Shown in pieces: positions 12,968 to 26,441 of a stretch of 64,000 nucleotides of DNA (positions are counted from its first letter, which is position 1; every line of letters begins with the position of its first letter). Source of the DNA: Cunninghamia lanceolata (Eukaryota; Streptophyta; Pinopsida; Cupressales; Cupressaceae). The notes under the pieces are model-generated. The model was not told the DNA's origin and searched no databases. It was given only the letters and a program-made list of their open reading frames with translations. A program made the translations under genes and the position numbers. The stretch lies in the NCBI GenBank assembly GCA_027924645.1, contig BSBN01001753.1, forward strand, positions 1,425,042 through 1,489,041, written 5' to 3'.

Positions 12968-15900
12968 TTAGTTTAGAGCAAGAGGGGTAATGACCCCTAA
13001 CTTCTCCCTGAGATACTCAAAAGTATCCTTAGGTAGAGGCTTTGTGAAAATATCTGCAATTTGATCCTTTGTAGACACATATTCCATCTTTACTTCATTA
13101 TTTGTTACTTTTCTCTCAGAAAGTGATACCTTATTGATATATGCTTTGTTCTTGAGTGCATCACTGGATTCGTTGAAATGTTTATAGTACTTGTATTATC
13201 ACAGAAGATTGAAATTGGTTCTCCATACACAACTCTTATGTCTTTCAATGTTTGCTTCATCCATAGCACTTGAGTACAACAACATGCTACTACAATATAT
13301 TTTGATTCTACAGTAGACAAAGAAACTGAATCTTGCTTCTTGTTCAACCATGAAACCAATCTGTTACCCAAGAAGAAAGCACCTCCACTTGTACTTTTTC
13401 TGTCATCAACATCTCCAGCCCAATCTGCATCTGTATAGGCACTAAGAGTGAAAGCAGTGTCTTTAGGATACCACAATCCATAGTCTGAAGTGCCTTTTTA
13501 ATACCTCATGATCCTCTTAACTGCCATCACATGTGACTCTCTAAGATCTTGAAATCTTGCCACAAGACAAACTGCATGCATTATATCTGATCTAGTATAG
13601 GTTAGATAAAGTAGTCCTCCAATCACAGACCTATACTTCTTCTGATCAGTCTTAGGTGATTCATCATTCTTGCTCATCCTGTAACCAGTTATTGTAGGGG
13701 TACATACTAGTTTAGAATCCTCCATTCCAAACTTTTTAAACAACTCTTTCACATACTTGGACTGAGAAATGAAAATTCCTTTTTTTGATTGAGTAATTTG
13801 CAGTCCTAGAAAGAAATTCATTTCACCAAACATAGACATCTCAAACTCTTTTTGCATTTCCTCTACAAATCTCTTACACATACCTTCATTGCCTCCAAAG
13901 ATAATATCATCAACAAAGACTACAACAATCAAAATTTGATCATCATTAATTCTTAAATAGAGATTGATGTCTACAATACCTTTACTAAACCCTAATTGCA
14001 ACAAATATTTGTCCAACCTTGCATACCAGGCTCTAGGAGCTTGCTTTAGCCCATACAAGGCTTTCTTCAATCTGTAGACCATGTCACCTTGGTCTGATGA
14101 CTGAAATCCTTCTGGTTGTTCAATATAGACTTCTTCTTCTAGCTCTCCATTCAAGAATGCAGACTTCACACCCATCTGGTACACTTTGAAATCTTTGTGT
14201 GTTGTAAATGCCAAAAATATTCTTATTGCTTCAATCCTTGCCACAGGAGCATAAGTTTCCTCAAAATCTATGCCTTCAACCTAAGAATATCCTTTGCAAA
14301 CTAGTCTTGCTTTATTTCTTACTACTCTATTTTCATTCAACTTGTTTTTGAAAACCCATTTAGTTCCAATTACATTCTTATCAGCAGGTCTAGGAACCAA
14401 TTCCCAAGTTTGATTCTTTTCTATCTGCATCAGCTCTTCTATCATAGCCTTTACCCAATTCTCATCTTTGCAGGCTTCACTTATAGTTTTAGGTTCAATC
14501 TTTGAAAGTAAACAGTAGTTCACTTGTTCTTCTGCAGCTCTTTTCCTTGTCAATACCCCTTTGCTTTTGTCACCAATAATTTGATCTTTAGAATGATTAA
14601 TCCTTACATACTTGGGAGTCTTAACAACACTTTCTGGAGCCTTTTCTTCTTCAACTTGACTGTCTTCTTATTCAACTTTTTCTTCATTTACTGTAGCAGC
14701 AAGTTTGAATCCGATTCATAGCCACGCAGATCTGATATTCTTTCCCTGTCGTCATCAACTTTCACATTAGCACTCTCAATGATATTTCTCAATTTTCTTA
14801 TTGTAGCACCAATAGCCCTTACTCTTAGTGGAGTATCCAAGGGAAATTCCTTCATCACACCTAGTATCAAACTTGCCTAACTCTTTTTCTCTTCTAATAT
14901 ATCATTTGCTTCCAAAAACTTTGAAATATTTCACTGTAGGAACTATTCCATACCACAATTCATAAGGAGTTTTAGTACCATTACCTTTGACTTGAACTCT
15001 GTTTTGAATGTAGACAACAGTATGTATGGCTTCTCTCCAATATACTTCTGGTAGGTTGGCGTCCTTCATCATTGACCTAGCAGCCTCTTGAACTGTCCTG
15101 TTCTTTCTTTCAACAACTCCATTCTACTGGGGATTTCTAGGAGCAAACAATTGTCTTTTTATCCCATGTTCTTCGTAGAAAATATTGAATTCATTTGATG
15201 TAAACTCACCTCCTCTATCAGACCTTAAGCATTTGATCCTCAATTCTAACTCATTCTCAACCATCGCCTTGAAAGCTTTGAACTTGTCTAGGGTTTCTGA
15301 TTTATCCTTTAGAAAAGTGACCCAAGTCATTCTAGAATAATCATCAATAAGCAACATAAAGTACCTGTCTCCTTGCAGACTTCTTGTTCTTGTAGGACCA
15401 CACAAATCTGTATGCACCAGCTCAAGCAATCCAACAGAAAATTATTCTTTACTCTTGAAACTTGTCCTTGTCTATTTTCCCAATTGGCATTCCTTGCAAA
15501 TAGTATTAGTAGGTTTCACAAGCTTAGGGAAATCTCTCATAGCTTGTACTGAACTTATCTTCACCAAGTTGTCAATTGATATGACACATCCTTCTATGCC
15601 ACAATCAACTCTCATCTATCTGAGCCAACAAACAACAATCATTAGTTCCTCTCAAATGATAAACATTACCTCTAGTCTTCTTACCAGTAGCAATCATTAT
15701 TCTGGAGCTTTCCATGATCTTGCAACCATTATCCTTGAATCTTAGATCATACCCTTTGTCACACATCTGACCAACACTTAAAAGATTATGCTTCAAACCC
15801 TTCACATATAGAACATCATCTGTATTGTGCTTTCCCTCAAAAGAAATAGATCCTCTTCCACAAATCTTACCAGTTGTATCATCTCCAAACCTAACCAGTC

Positions 15901-16681
15901 CTCCATCATACCTTTCCAAACTTACAAACTTACTTTTATCACCAGTCATGTGATGTGAGCATCCACTGTCAATAGTCCATTCATCCTTGTCTTTCTCAAC
16001 CTAGCAGATAGACAAAGCACTCTCTTCCACCGGTTTCTCTTCCTTTAGATAGCTAGCAGGATTAGTAGATACAGGTTCTTCCTTGATAGCAATAAACAAG
16101 CATTCATTTGCACTAATATCACCAGACTCATCATCTGTTACACCATCATCATCAAAATCTCTAACATAATATCATTTCTTTATAATCCTAGGTCTACTTT
16201 CAAATTTCTTCTTGGCTTTTTCAATTCTCTTCAGACACCTAGATGCATAGTGACCAATATTACCACAAGTAAAGCATTTGAATGGTAATTTACCTTTGAA
16301 CTTATCGGTACCTCTTTGCATTCTATCCACAAATTTGGCTTCAATCTCATCAAGGTCATCATCTGATTCCACATCATACTTCTTAGATCTTGAAGTCTTC
16401 TCTGAAGTGCTAGCTTTGAAAGTAGTCTTAGTCTTCGGCAGAGCATCACCGAACTCTCTCATCTCAAATGCAGGAAACTTTCCAAGCAACTGATCCTTTG
16501 TAATTTGTCATGTCCCTGTACTAACAAATTATAATAAAATCAATTATGCGTATGAATGACATTAAAATATTATAAATCAATATATATTAAATGTATTTAA
16601 ATAATATATTAAGTATTATATAGTCAAGCAATATTAAAAATAATATATTATTAAATATTAATAATTAAATATCATTATAAT

Positions 16682-16686
<5 letters not shown>

Positions 16687-16714
<28 letters not shown>
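16687..16714. repeat. (AT)n microsatellite
   Basis: Uninterrupted AT dinucleotides within the solo-LTR-like insertion. Confidence 0.9.
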
Positions 16715-17445
16715 CAATAAATATAAAGATAAGCATATTATTGATTAAATAATATAAATTAAATATTGAAAAGGGGTCGATCCGATACATGATCAACCCC
16801 TCCCAAAGGATCCTCCACAAGATAAAGTTAACGAAGATAAAGTAGGCAATTCTTATAAAGCAGTGCCTAACTACAGTGGTCAAACAAGACAAAGATTAAA
16901 GGCAATGCTTGTAACAACGATCCCTTAAAGCATACTAATGACTCCATCATTTCTATATGCAAAGACAATAATATCAACTATGCACCGCTGGAGGAGGAAT
17001 CGTTCCCAAAAGGCGATCAATGATAAATAAGACTTAACAAATTAGTAATAGAATAATCAAAGAAGTTGGATTAGTTAACATCAAGCATTGATGTGTTATG
17101 AGTTTGAAATAAATTAATCTAAGGACAGCGAATTCCATGGAAGGAAGCAATGGTTGATGGGAAGTAACCGATCAAGGTATAAACGAGATCATTGGGCATC
17201 TGGGAAAGGTATAGAAGATCATCTCATCAGTGATTATAGAATCATCTCATGGACTTACAAAAATCTCATTGGAAGATCAATGAATCAATCACTACTGAAT
17301 TTCATCCTTCATCAACAACATCAGCCATAAATCAGGAAAACACAGATCTACACAAGAGAATTAAGGCAACTCCAAGGTATGATGTATTTAACTTTGTGTT
17401 ATTATGATAAACTTATATATTAAGTAATGGATAGATTATATATAT

Positions 17446-17585
17446 ATATATATATATTATAATATTTGCTATCAACACATTAATAATTGTATAAGTACAA
17501 AGGACACCATATAACATATATATATATTATAATATTTGCTATCAACACATTAATAATTGTATAAGTACAAAGGACACCATATAAC
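17446..17585. repeat. 70-bp tandem duplication
   Basis: AATATTTGCTATCAACACAT starts at 17461 and again at 17531, and the two 70-bp copies are identical or nearly so, ending GACACCATATAAC. Such near-identity points to a recent duplication. Confidence 0.9.
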
Positions 17586-17815
17586 AACATCCCAATTGGA
17601 GACATAAATATTTCTATTCATGCACTATAATGATAAATAATATAATAGAATTCCATCTATAGTACAAGGGGATATTGAATAAAAGATCATATCTCTGATA
17701 GCCCCTATTATTTCATCCAAAAAGGAATGATGGGTATTGTAGGGAAAGGCAGATAATTCCATCCCATATATAGACCCCAAGGGCTGGGACATAGTTTTCC
17801 GAAGCCGGGTCAGAG

Positions 17816-19110
17816 TGTTGGATTTAAGGCATACAACTGAGAGGGGGGGGGGTGAATCAGTTGTATAAAACTTCTTATTCTTTCAAACACTTGATTCTTC
17901 GTTGTTAGTTAACAGCATATCAATTAATCATCCATGAAAGCATAATACATAAACACAAGAGCAGATAAACATCAACACATTGAACACCAAGATTTTGACG
18001 TGGAAAACCCGGTTAAGGGAAAAACCACGGGGTGATTAACCCAAGGATTATTCTCTGTTAGAAGAATAAGAAAAAGAATGGCACTTGCCAATTAGGGCTC
18101 ACTGCCCGAGCACACTGCTCACAAAGAGGCCCACTGCCTACAAGGAGACACACTGTCTACAAAGTGATAAGAATCACAATGTTGAACTGGAGAATGACAT
18201 CTCTACCATGTCCGGATCAGTTCCATTTAAGCCCAAAAACCTCTGCTCTGCCTTTCGCACTTCTCTTCGCTATGCCACACTCATCCACACAATCCACACT
18301 TCGAAATGAACTCACAAACCGTTATTTATACAAGACATCGACTTAGGAACAAACATCTAAGTCGGCAAACAACCATAAGAGTATCCGCAAGATGAATAAC
18401 ACATCCGGTCGGCCACCACAAGAACATTCGCAGGATGAACAACTCATCCGGTCGGCTAAACAGAGCAAGAACTTCATCCGGAAGAATAACTTCAATTCCG
18501 GGCTCTACTATCAGTGCGGACCAACAACACAACCTCAACATGATCCAAGAACCTTCACAAGCCTGCCTGAATGACCAGGTACATCCGCACTTTCTTTACT
18601 TACTTGAATCTCTTCTCTTCCTTATCTGGAACTTCAAGAACACTGTCTGTCGCCACTATCATAATGCAAGAGGTACTTCCGGACCTCCAAATCATACACA
18701 ACTTGAGATGGCACATCACAAGGACATCCCAAAGACTCTTTCCAATCCGCAGATTAGGATTATACAGTTCCGGACCTCACCGGACCTTTTTGTGATCCTC
18801 TGTCACCTCTGAATACTTGCCGGAACCGGTTCTACACCGACAGCCATAACTCCTTCAGATCTTCATGCGGACCTCTGAAATCTTAACTGAAGCATCTCAA
18901 GACTCATATCTACAAACCCTTTAATCCGCATCCTCTGGTTCTCAACCTATACAATACATTTGCCTTCTTCTCATCACGGTTCTTCACTGTTCCTGACTGA
19001 GGCTAATTTTCTCAATATCCTCAGCACACAGCTCATCCAATCCTTCTTGTCAATGCAATATGAGTATGTTGACATCAATGACAACACTGGCTCACCTCAT
19101 ACTTGCAACA
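17816..19110 (-). repeat. Copia-3 3' LTR
   Basis: It opens TGTTGGATTTAAGGC and ends ACTTGCAACA. TATTTATA at 18323-18330 is TATAAATA on the minus strand and is the likely promoter. It is followed downstream in the transcript by the hairpin array at 18158-18079. A run of ten G lies near 17843. Plus-strand frames of 60-125 codons here are LTR shadows. Confidence 0.93.
18079..18158 (-). other. Five-hairpin AGTG-loop array, Copia-3 3' LTR
   Basis: Five perfect 4-bp-stem inverted repeats lie in a row on the plus strand: TGGC-ACTT-GCCA (18079-18090), GGGC-TCACT-GCCC (18095-18107), GAGC-ACACT-GCTC (18108-18120), AGGC-CCACT-GCCT (18127-18139) and AGAC-ACACT-GTCT (18146-18158). On the coding strand four loops read AGTGN. 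Stems differ between units while pairing is kept. It lies downstream of the TATA box, so it should be in the RNA. Confidence 0.8.
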
Positions 19111-19433
19111 ATCTCCCCCTTTGTCATTGATGGCAACATATGATGTGAAAAACCATCAAGACAAGAACTTCTCCTTTCTGTCACAGCTCCCCCTATCAAC
19201 AACAACTTTTCACATGTCTTCTCTTCCTTTACTACTCCCCCTTTGATCATCAACCACTTGTTTTTCACATGTCTTCTCTCCCCCTTTGACATCAATGGCA
19301 AAGGGCTCATACTTGCAATTCTCATACATCAGAATCATACCAGCTGCTCCCCCTTAGTTGCAGCTCCCCATCATCAATCCGGATCACAAGATATGACTGT
19401 GATATCCACCGGACTGATGCACATCAGTGCATC
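19111..19433 (-). promoter_or_regulatory. Copia-3 polypurine tracts and 3' untranslated region
   Basis: ATCTCCCCCTTTGTC (19111-19125) touches the LTR and is the primary plus-strand primer tract. Similar C-rich blocks occur near 19187, 19234, 19278 and 19348. No gene is seen. Confidence 0.7.
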
Positions 19434-22400
19434 CTAGTTCATCACCGGAGGGGCCATGACCCCTAACTTCTCCCAGAGATATTCAAAAGAGTCCTTGGGA
19501 AGAGGTTTAGTAAAGATATCTGCAATCTGATCCTTTGAGGGAACATACTCCAATCTGACTTCTTCCATGTTCACTTGTTCTCTCAAAAAGTGAAACTTGA
19601 TAGATATGTGCTTAGTCTTGGAATGCAATACCGGATTCTTAGAAATATTAATTGCACTTGAATTATCACAGAAAATTGTGATAGGTTCCTCATATTCAAC
19701 TTTAATGTCTCTTAGCATCTGCTTCATCCATAAGATTTGAGTGCAACTACCTACTACTGCAATGTATTCTGCTTCAGTTGTAGACAGAGATATTGCATCT
19801 TGTTTCTTGCTTAGCCAAGAAACCAATCTCTTCCCCAAAAAGAATGCTCCACCACTAGTGCTCTTCCGGTCATCCACATCTCCTGCCCAATCTGCATCTG
19901 TGTAAGCATGAAGAGAGAAATCCGGATCTCTAGGGTACCATAGACCATACTCAACTGTTCCTTTCAGGTACCTAAAAATTCTTTTGATTGCCATAACATG
20001 AGATTCTCTAGGATCAGCCTGGAATCTTGCCACAAGACCAACAGCCTGCATTATATCTGGTCTAGTCTAAGTGAGATACAACAATCCACCAATCATTGAT
20101 CTATACTTTGTCTGATCTGCCTTTGGGGAGTCATCATCTTTGCTCAACTTACATCCGGTTGCCATGGGAGTGTTCATTGGTTTTGAATTTTCCATACCAT
20201 ATTTCCTTAACAATTCTTTCACATATTTGGTCTGAGAAATGAAGATTCCTTTCTTTGTTTGAGTAATTTGCAGGCCCAAGAAGAAATTCATTTCACCAAG
20301 CATAGACATTTCAAACTCACTTTTCATCTGATTTGCAAAAGTTTTGCACATACTATCTCTTCCTCCAAAAATGATATCATCCACAAACACTTCAACAATC
20401 AAAATGTTTTCATGAACAATTTTGAAATATAAGTTACTGTCAGCAGTACCTTTGTTGAATCCAATCTACACAAGATGCTTATCCAACCTTTCATACCATG
20501 CTCTTGGGGCTTGCTTTAGTCCATACAATGCTTTCTTCAACTTGCAGACCATATCATCATTATCAGACAATTGAAATCCATCCGGTTGTTCAATGTAAAC
20601 TTCTTCTTCCAGATCACCATTTAGGAAAGCAGACTTGACATCCATCTGATATACCTTGAAGTCTTTGAAGGCAGCAAATGCAAGAAATAATCTGACTGCT
20701 TCAATTCTTGCCACCGAAGCAAAGGTCTCTTCAAAGTCAATTCCTTCTATTTGAGAGTAGCCTTTGCAGACCAATCTAGCTTTGTTTCTGATAACTTCAC
20801 CAACTTCATTCAGTTTGTTCTGGAAGACCCATTTGGTTCCAATCACATTCCTGTCTCTAGGTCTGGGAACAAGATCCCAAGTATGATTTTTCTCAATTTG
20901 CATTAATTCATCTTTCATTGCTTTAGTCCAGTTTTCATCATTGCAGGCTTCATTTACTGTTTTAGGTTCAATCTTTGAAATCAGACAACATTCATCCTGA
21001 TTTTGAGCAACATTCCTTCTAGTTTGCACACCTTTGCTTCTGTCACCTATGATCTGATCTTCAGAGTGGTTTAGTCTTACATACCTTGGAATTTTGGGAA
21101 TATCCTGCACTGTTGCTCCTTGATCAAGTTCATTCTGACCTATTTCTTCTTCCTGATTTACTGGATCAAGTTGATTCTGACTTACCGGAGGGGATTGAGT
21201 CCCTTGAACCTGAACACCATCTTGATCATCTTCATCAAACTCATAAAATCTTGAAGGCTTCTCAATTCCTTCATCAACTTTCACATTGGTGCTTTCTATC
21301 ATCTTCCTCAATCTCTTATTGTAACACCGGTATGCTTTGCTTTGAGTGGAGTAGCCCAAGAAAATTCCTTCATCACTTCTAGCATCAAACTTTCCTAGAT
21401 CTTCATCTCTTTTAATATAACACTTGCTACCAAATACTCTGAAATATTTCACAGTAGGAGTGATGCCAAACCAGAGTTCATAGGGGGTCTTACCGGTGTT
21501 GTTTCTGATTTGAACTCGATTGAGAGTGTAGACTGCAGTGCTGATAGCTTCTTTCCAAAACATCTGAGGAACATTTTCTTCCAACATCATTGTCTTGGCA
21601 GCTTCCTGGATGGTCCGGTTCTTTCTTTCAACTACTCCATTCTGCTGTGGAGTCCTAAGAGCAGACAATTGTCTCCTTATACCCTGCTTCTCACAAAAGT
21701 CAATGAACTCACCAGATGTAAATTCACCACCTCTATCAGACCTTAGACACTTTAGTTTCAATCCGGTTTGATTCTCTACCATAGCTTTGAAGATTTTGAA
21801 CTTCTCAAATGCTTCTAATTTTTCTTTTAGAAAGGTAACCCACATCATCCGGGAATGATCATCAATTAACAACATGAAATATCTATCACCTTGTAGACTC
21901 TTGATTCTTGTCGGACCACAGAGATCAGTATGTACTAATTCCAACAATCCGGTAGAAGACTGATCTTTGCTTTTGAAAGAGACTCTACTCTGTTTACCTA
22001 GCTGACATTCTTTGCACAAACTATTTGTAGGTTTCACCAATTTTGGAAGGTCTCTTACAGCCTGAATATTGCTTATCTTGATGATGTTATCAAAATTCAC
22101 ATGACACATTCTTCTATGCCATAACCAACTCTGATCAACTTGAGCAAACAGACAACTTTTGTTTGAACTAACCAGATGAAAGATATTACCTTTTGTTTGA
22201 GCACCGGATGCAATTTCAGTTCCAGAGCTTGTAAAGATTCTGCATTTTCCATTCTTGAACCGGAGATCATAGCCTTTGTCCACTAACTGACCAACACTGA
22301 GAAGATTGTGCTTCAATCCTTCAACATATAGTACATTACCTGTTTTGCTCTTTCCATCAAAGGAAATAGTTCCCCTACCTCTGATTCTGCCAGCAGAATT

Positions 22401-23594
22401 GTCACCAAACTTTACCATTCCTCCTTCATACCTTTCCAAATCTAAGAACTTATTCTTGTCACCAGTCATATGGTGAGAACATCCACTATCAATAACCCAA
22501 TCATCCTTTTCTTCCACTTGAGCAGCCAAAGCTCTTTCCACAACCTTGTGATTGACAGATTCAGAGGATATTGAATCTTCTTCCTTGATGGCAATAAACA
22601 CCCATTCATTTCCGGATTTGCTTTCTAGTTCTGATTCATCATCTGTTACTCCTTCATTGTCATCTTCTTCATGAACATAATAGCAGTTCTTTTGAAACCT
22701 TTGTCTGTTAGTATTAGACCTTGCAGATCTTTCTGGACATCTTGAAGCAAAATGACCAATCTTATTGCAGTTGAAACACTTAAAGGGTAGTTTTCCTTCA
22801 TACTTACCGGATCCTCTTGGCAGTCTCTTTGCAATGAGGGCTTCAAGTTGAGCTGTTTCTGCTTCTTCTTCTTCCGTGTCTCTTCTTGCTTGATCATACC
22901 ATGACATCTTCCTTGATGAGTTTTCTCCCAGATCAAATCTCTGTTTGCCTTTCACATAGGCACTGGCTTTGAAAGCAAATTCAGTCTTGGGAGGATCATC
23001 TCCAAACTCGGTCATTTCAAATGCAGCTAGTTTGCCAGCCAGTTGTTCTCTTGTGACAGTTGTGTGGGCTCTGAATTCATCAATGGCAGCAACCTTGATT
23101 TTGTAGGCAGCAGGAAGGGATCTTAGGATTTTGCAGACAATCTCATTTTCATCTAGAGTTCCACCAGCATTTCTAATTCCACATACCAGCTCATTCACTC
23201 TTGGCATAAAGGTAGTGATGTTTTCATCATCTCTCATCTTCAATCTTTCAAATTTCCCTTTCAGACTTTGCAACCTTGCACTTTTGACAAACTCATCTCC
23301 TTCATACAGAAGTTCCAGTTTAGTCAGGATCTCATATGCAGTTGGTAGGTCAATAACATTTGAGAGATCTGAATCATTCAATGCGCTTAGTAGGGCTTCC
23401 TTGGTCCGTAGATTATTTTCAGCATCTGTGATTTCATTCAGAGTTGTCGGACCACCTTGTGGAGGTACATATGGTTTTGAGACCATAGCCAAGTATGCTT
23501 TTCCCATACATTCCAAGTGACACTTCATGCGACCTTTCCAGAGAGTGAAGTTGGTTCCATCAAACTTCGGACTATCCTTCTTGTATGACAACAT
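19434..23594 (-). pseudogene. Copia-3 gag-pol polyprotein, two TAG codons
   Basis: This single frame of 1,386 codons encodes capsid, protease, integrase, reverse transcriptase and RNase H for retrotransposition. I start it at the first ATG (23594; [16 protein letters not shown]), 43 nt past the primer site. Approximate residues: gag 1-270; zinc knuckle C273, C276, H281, C286; protease DSG 369-371; integrase zinc site H493, H498, C527, C530; catalytic D557, D620, E656, a proper DD35E; then reverse transcriptase with FVDDIIFGG and RNase H with YTDADWAGDVDDRKSTSGG. TAG codons interrupt it at 20466-20468 and 20067-20069, both in reverse transcriptase, and there is no frameshift. Fresh inactivation is the simplest reading; readthrough is unlikely twice. 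The stop is TAG at 19434-19436. Confidence 0.93.
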
Positions 23595-23636
23595 CCTGGA
23601 TCTCCTCAAGCGGTTAAGCTCCTTTCAGAGGAACTT

Positions 23637-23649
23637 GGCTCTGATACCA
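23637..23649 (-). promoter_or_regulatory. Copia-3 primer binding site
   Basis: The minus strand reads TGGTATCAGAGCC, two bases inside the 5' LTR (23652), complementary to initiator methionine tRNA. Confidence 0.92.
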
Positions 23650-23651
23650 AT

Positions 23652-24944
23652 TGTTGGATTTAAGGCATACAACTGAGAGGGGGGGGTGAATCAGTTGTAT
23701 AAAACTTCTTGTTCTTTCAAACACTTGATTCTTCGTTGTTAGTTAACAGCATATCAATTAATCATCCATGAAAGCATAATACATAAACACAAGAGCAAAT
23801 AAACATCAACACATTGAACACCAAGATTTTGACGTGGAAAACCCGGTTAAGGGAAAAACCACGGGGTGATTAACCCAAGGATTATTCTCTGTTAGAAGAA
23901 TAAGAAAAAGAATGGCACTTGCCAATTAGGGCTCACTGCCCGAGCACACTGCTCACAAAGAGGCCCACTGCCTACAAGGAGACACACTGTCTACAAAGTG
24001 ATAAGAATCACAATGTTGAACTGGAGAATGACATCTCTACCATGTCCGGATCAGTTCCATTTAAGCCCAAAAACCTCTGCTCTGCCTTTCGCACTTCTCT
24101 TCGCTATGCCACACTCATCCACACAATCCACACTTCGAAATGAACTCACAAACCGTTATTTATACAAGACATCGACTTAGGAACAAACATCTAAGTCGGC
24201 AAACAACCATAAGAGTATCGGCAAGATGAATAACACATCCGGTCAGCCACCACAAGAACATTCGCAGGATGAACAACTCATCCGGTCGGCTAAACAGAGC
24301 AAGAACTTCATCCGAAAGAATAACTTCAATTCCGGGCTCTACTATCAGTGCGGACCAACAACACAACCTCAACATGATCCAAGAACCTTCACAAGCCTGC
24401 CTGAATGACCAGGTACATCCGCACTTTCTTTACTTACTGGAATCTCTTCTCTTCCTTATCCGGAACTTCAAGAACACTGTCTGTCGCCACTGTCATAATG
24501 CAAGAGGTACTTCCGGACCTCCAAATCATACACAACTTGAGATGGCACATCACAAGGACATCCCAAAGACTCCTTCCAATCCGCAGATTAGGATTATACA
24601 GTTCCGGACCTCACCGGACCTTTTTGCGATCCTCTGTCACCTCTGAATACTTGCCGGAACCGGTTCTACACCGACAGCCGTAACTCCTTTAGATCTTCAT
24701 GCGGACCTCTGAAATCTTAACTGAAGCATCTCAAGACTCATATCTACAAACCCTTTAATCCGCATCCTCCGGTTCTCAACCTATACAATACATTTGCCTT
24801 CTTCTCATCACGGTTCTTCACTGTTCCTGACTGAGGCTAATTTTCTCAATATCCTCAGCACACAGCTCATCCAATCCTTCTTGTCAATGCAATATGAGTA
24901 TGTTGACATCAATGACAACACTGGCTCACCTCATACTTGCAACA
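23652..24944 (-). repeat. Copia-3 5' LTR
   Basis: It is about 99% identical to 17816-19110. The likely TATA box is at 24157-24164 (TATAAATA on the minus strand). The hairpin array recurs at 23913-23992. This copy would drive the genomic RNA. Confidence 0.93.
23913..23992 (-). other. Five-hairpin AGTG-loop array, Copia-3 5' LTR
   Basis: Same sequence as 18079-18158. In this LTR the array would lie in the 5' leader of the genomic RNA between the promoter and the primer site. Confidence 0.8.
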
Positions 24945-26441
24945 CAGAGATCTCATATCGATCCCAAGGGCTGGGACATAGTTTCCCGAAATTGGGTTGG
25001 TGATGGTTTCAGCGCATCCTAGTCATGTAAAGCCTAATTCCTTGATGAAGAATAGGAGGGGAAGATATGGATCTTGAAATATGTTTAATATCTACCCTAA
25101 TGTACTTATGAAATATATTATAGAAGAATCGTCCATAGTGAATGATAAGAAGAAAATGAATAATCCTTTGATAAGAATGAAATGTTTATATTATCTTTGA
25201 TCTTATTAGATATTTCATTGTAATTTATTGATCTCTAATGTTTCTAATGTCTCTTTAAGAATCACTTGAGTGTAGATTCAAGTTTAAGTGTTTCCACTAG
25301 AAAGGGAACATTACATAATCTTATTCACACTCATAAGTTCTTCAATTACAGATACCTTGTGACTGTAGGATTTAGGCAGTGATCTAAGAATCTTTAGCAC
25401 AACCTCATCCTCATTAATAGTTCCTCCAAGACCTTTGATTCCATTGACAATTTCATCAACCTTTTGCATGTAGATTGTTATGTTCTCATCATCACTCATC
25501 TTCAGGGATTCATACCTTGCCTTCAGTTTTTGTAATTTGGCACTATTTATAGAATCATCTCCTTCATATAAAGTTTTCAACTTAACCAAGATCTCATGAG
25601 CCATTTCCAAATCCATAACTTTTACTAACTCGGTGTTAGATAAAGCATTTAATAGAGCGTCTCTAGCCTTTCCATTTAACTCATACTGTTTGACTTCATC
25701 TTTAGATGATGGTGTATACCCCTAAAAATGACACGACTATGTCTAAATAAATATTTTTAATATTTATTCCATCTAAATTCCTCTATCAATAAATAAATAA
25801 ATAAATAAATTTATTCAATTCATATTTCCTCTAAGTTAATTAAATATCAAAATATTTAATTACATCTTCTAAAGTCAAAATTAAATAAAATCTTTTATTT
25901 AATTTATTTCTTCCAAACAATTAAATAATTTCTAATTATTTAATTAAGTTGCTCATTCAGATGGCGTTCAAGTCTGCATATCCGAGGGCTGAGCTCGAGC
26001 ATCCGAGCCCTAGCTCGTGATCGAGTTTCTTTGGTTCCTGCGCTGTCTGGGTGGGGTTTCTCTATGCCTTCGGGGGGGTTGCTCTCTTTTTTTCTATTGT
26101 GTGCATGATTTCTAGGGGTTTGTGGCCAAAGGTTGGTCTTTTTCTGAGTTTCTTCGCCGGACCAGGGGTATCCTTGATGCCCTTCGTGGAGTGTTTGAAC
26201 CTGGCGCTTTTGTGGTGGTGCGCGCCTATTCTTGCAGGGGTTTGGATACAGCATGGAGCTGTGGTAGGGTGCACGAGGTGTTTTGAGCCCAGGATTGTTG
26301 TGTAAGGTTTTCTCTCATTTCTTGGCACCGGTGTGGGCAGGTTCGAGAGGTGGGTTTTTGTGTAGAGAGCGAGCGGGGGAGGTGGTGTGGGGCTGTCCCA
26401 CTCTTTACCTTTTGAAGGTTGTACATACCCATCTAGGGTTT

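Larger units (their letters stand above)
17816..24944 (-). mobile_element. Copia-3: young, nearly intact Ty1/copia element
   Basis: The 7,129-bp element is flanked by CAGAG at 17811-17815 and 24945-24949. Its LTRs (1,295 and 1,293 bp) differ by two bases in a G run and about 13 substitutions by eye, roughly 1%. Many of these are C/T or G/A changes at CpG or CHG sites. Between them lie the primer site, one gag-pol frame with only two stop codons, and polypurine tracts. It is the best candidate in the window for a recently active enzyme source. Confidence 0.95.
16506..25315. mobile_element. LTR-like insertion in Copia-2 gag, itself carrying Copia-3
   Basis: Its outer ends are TGTCATGTCCC and GGGAACATTACA, flanked by TAATT (16501-16505) and TAATC (25316-25320). 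Without Copia-3 and its duplication it is about 1.68 kb with no coding frame, the size and shape of a solo LTR, though a small non-coding element is possible. It includes an (AT)n run at 16687-16714 and a 70-bp tandem duplication at about 17446-17585. The phrase AAGGGCTGGGACATAGTTT appears on both sides of Copia-3 (about 17779 and 24967), an old internal repeat. Strand is not certain. Confidence 0.75.

Noticed and set aside
18085..18812. Plus-strand frames of 60-125 codons in the Copia-3 LTRs (repeated at 23919-24683)
   Set aside because: They are antisense to the LTR transcript, overlap each other in three frames, and occur twice only because the LTR is duplicated.
20466..20468. Programmed readthrough of the Copia-3 TAG codons
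   Set aside because: Two TAG codons lie in reverse transcriptase, not at a gag-pol border, and other stops in the window show the same C to T bias. Mutation is simpler.
23131..23520. 129-codon plus-strand frame inside Copia-3 gag
   Set aside because: Exact shadow of the gag coding strand.
26051..26305. 84-codon hydrophobic frame in the LINE leader
   Set aside because: Lies upstream of ORF1 in the untranslated leader, overlaps other frames, and has no recognised membrane-protein family features.
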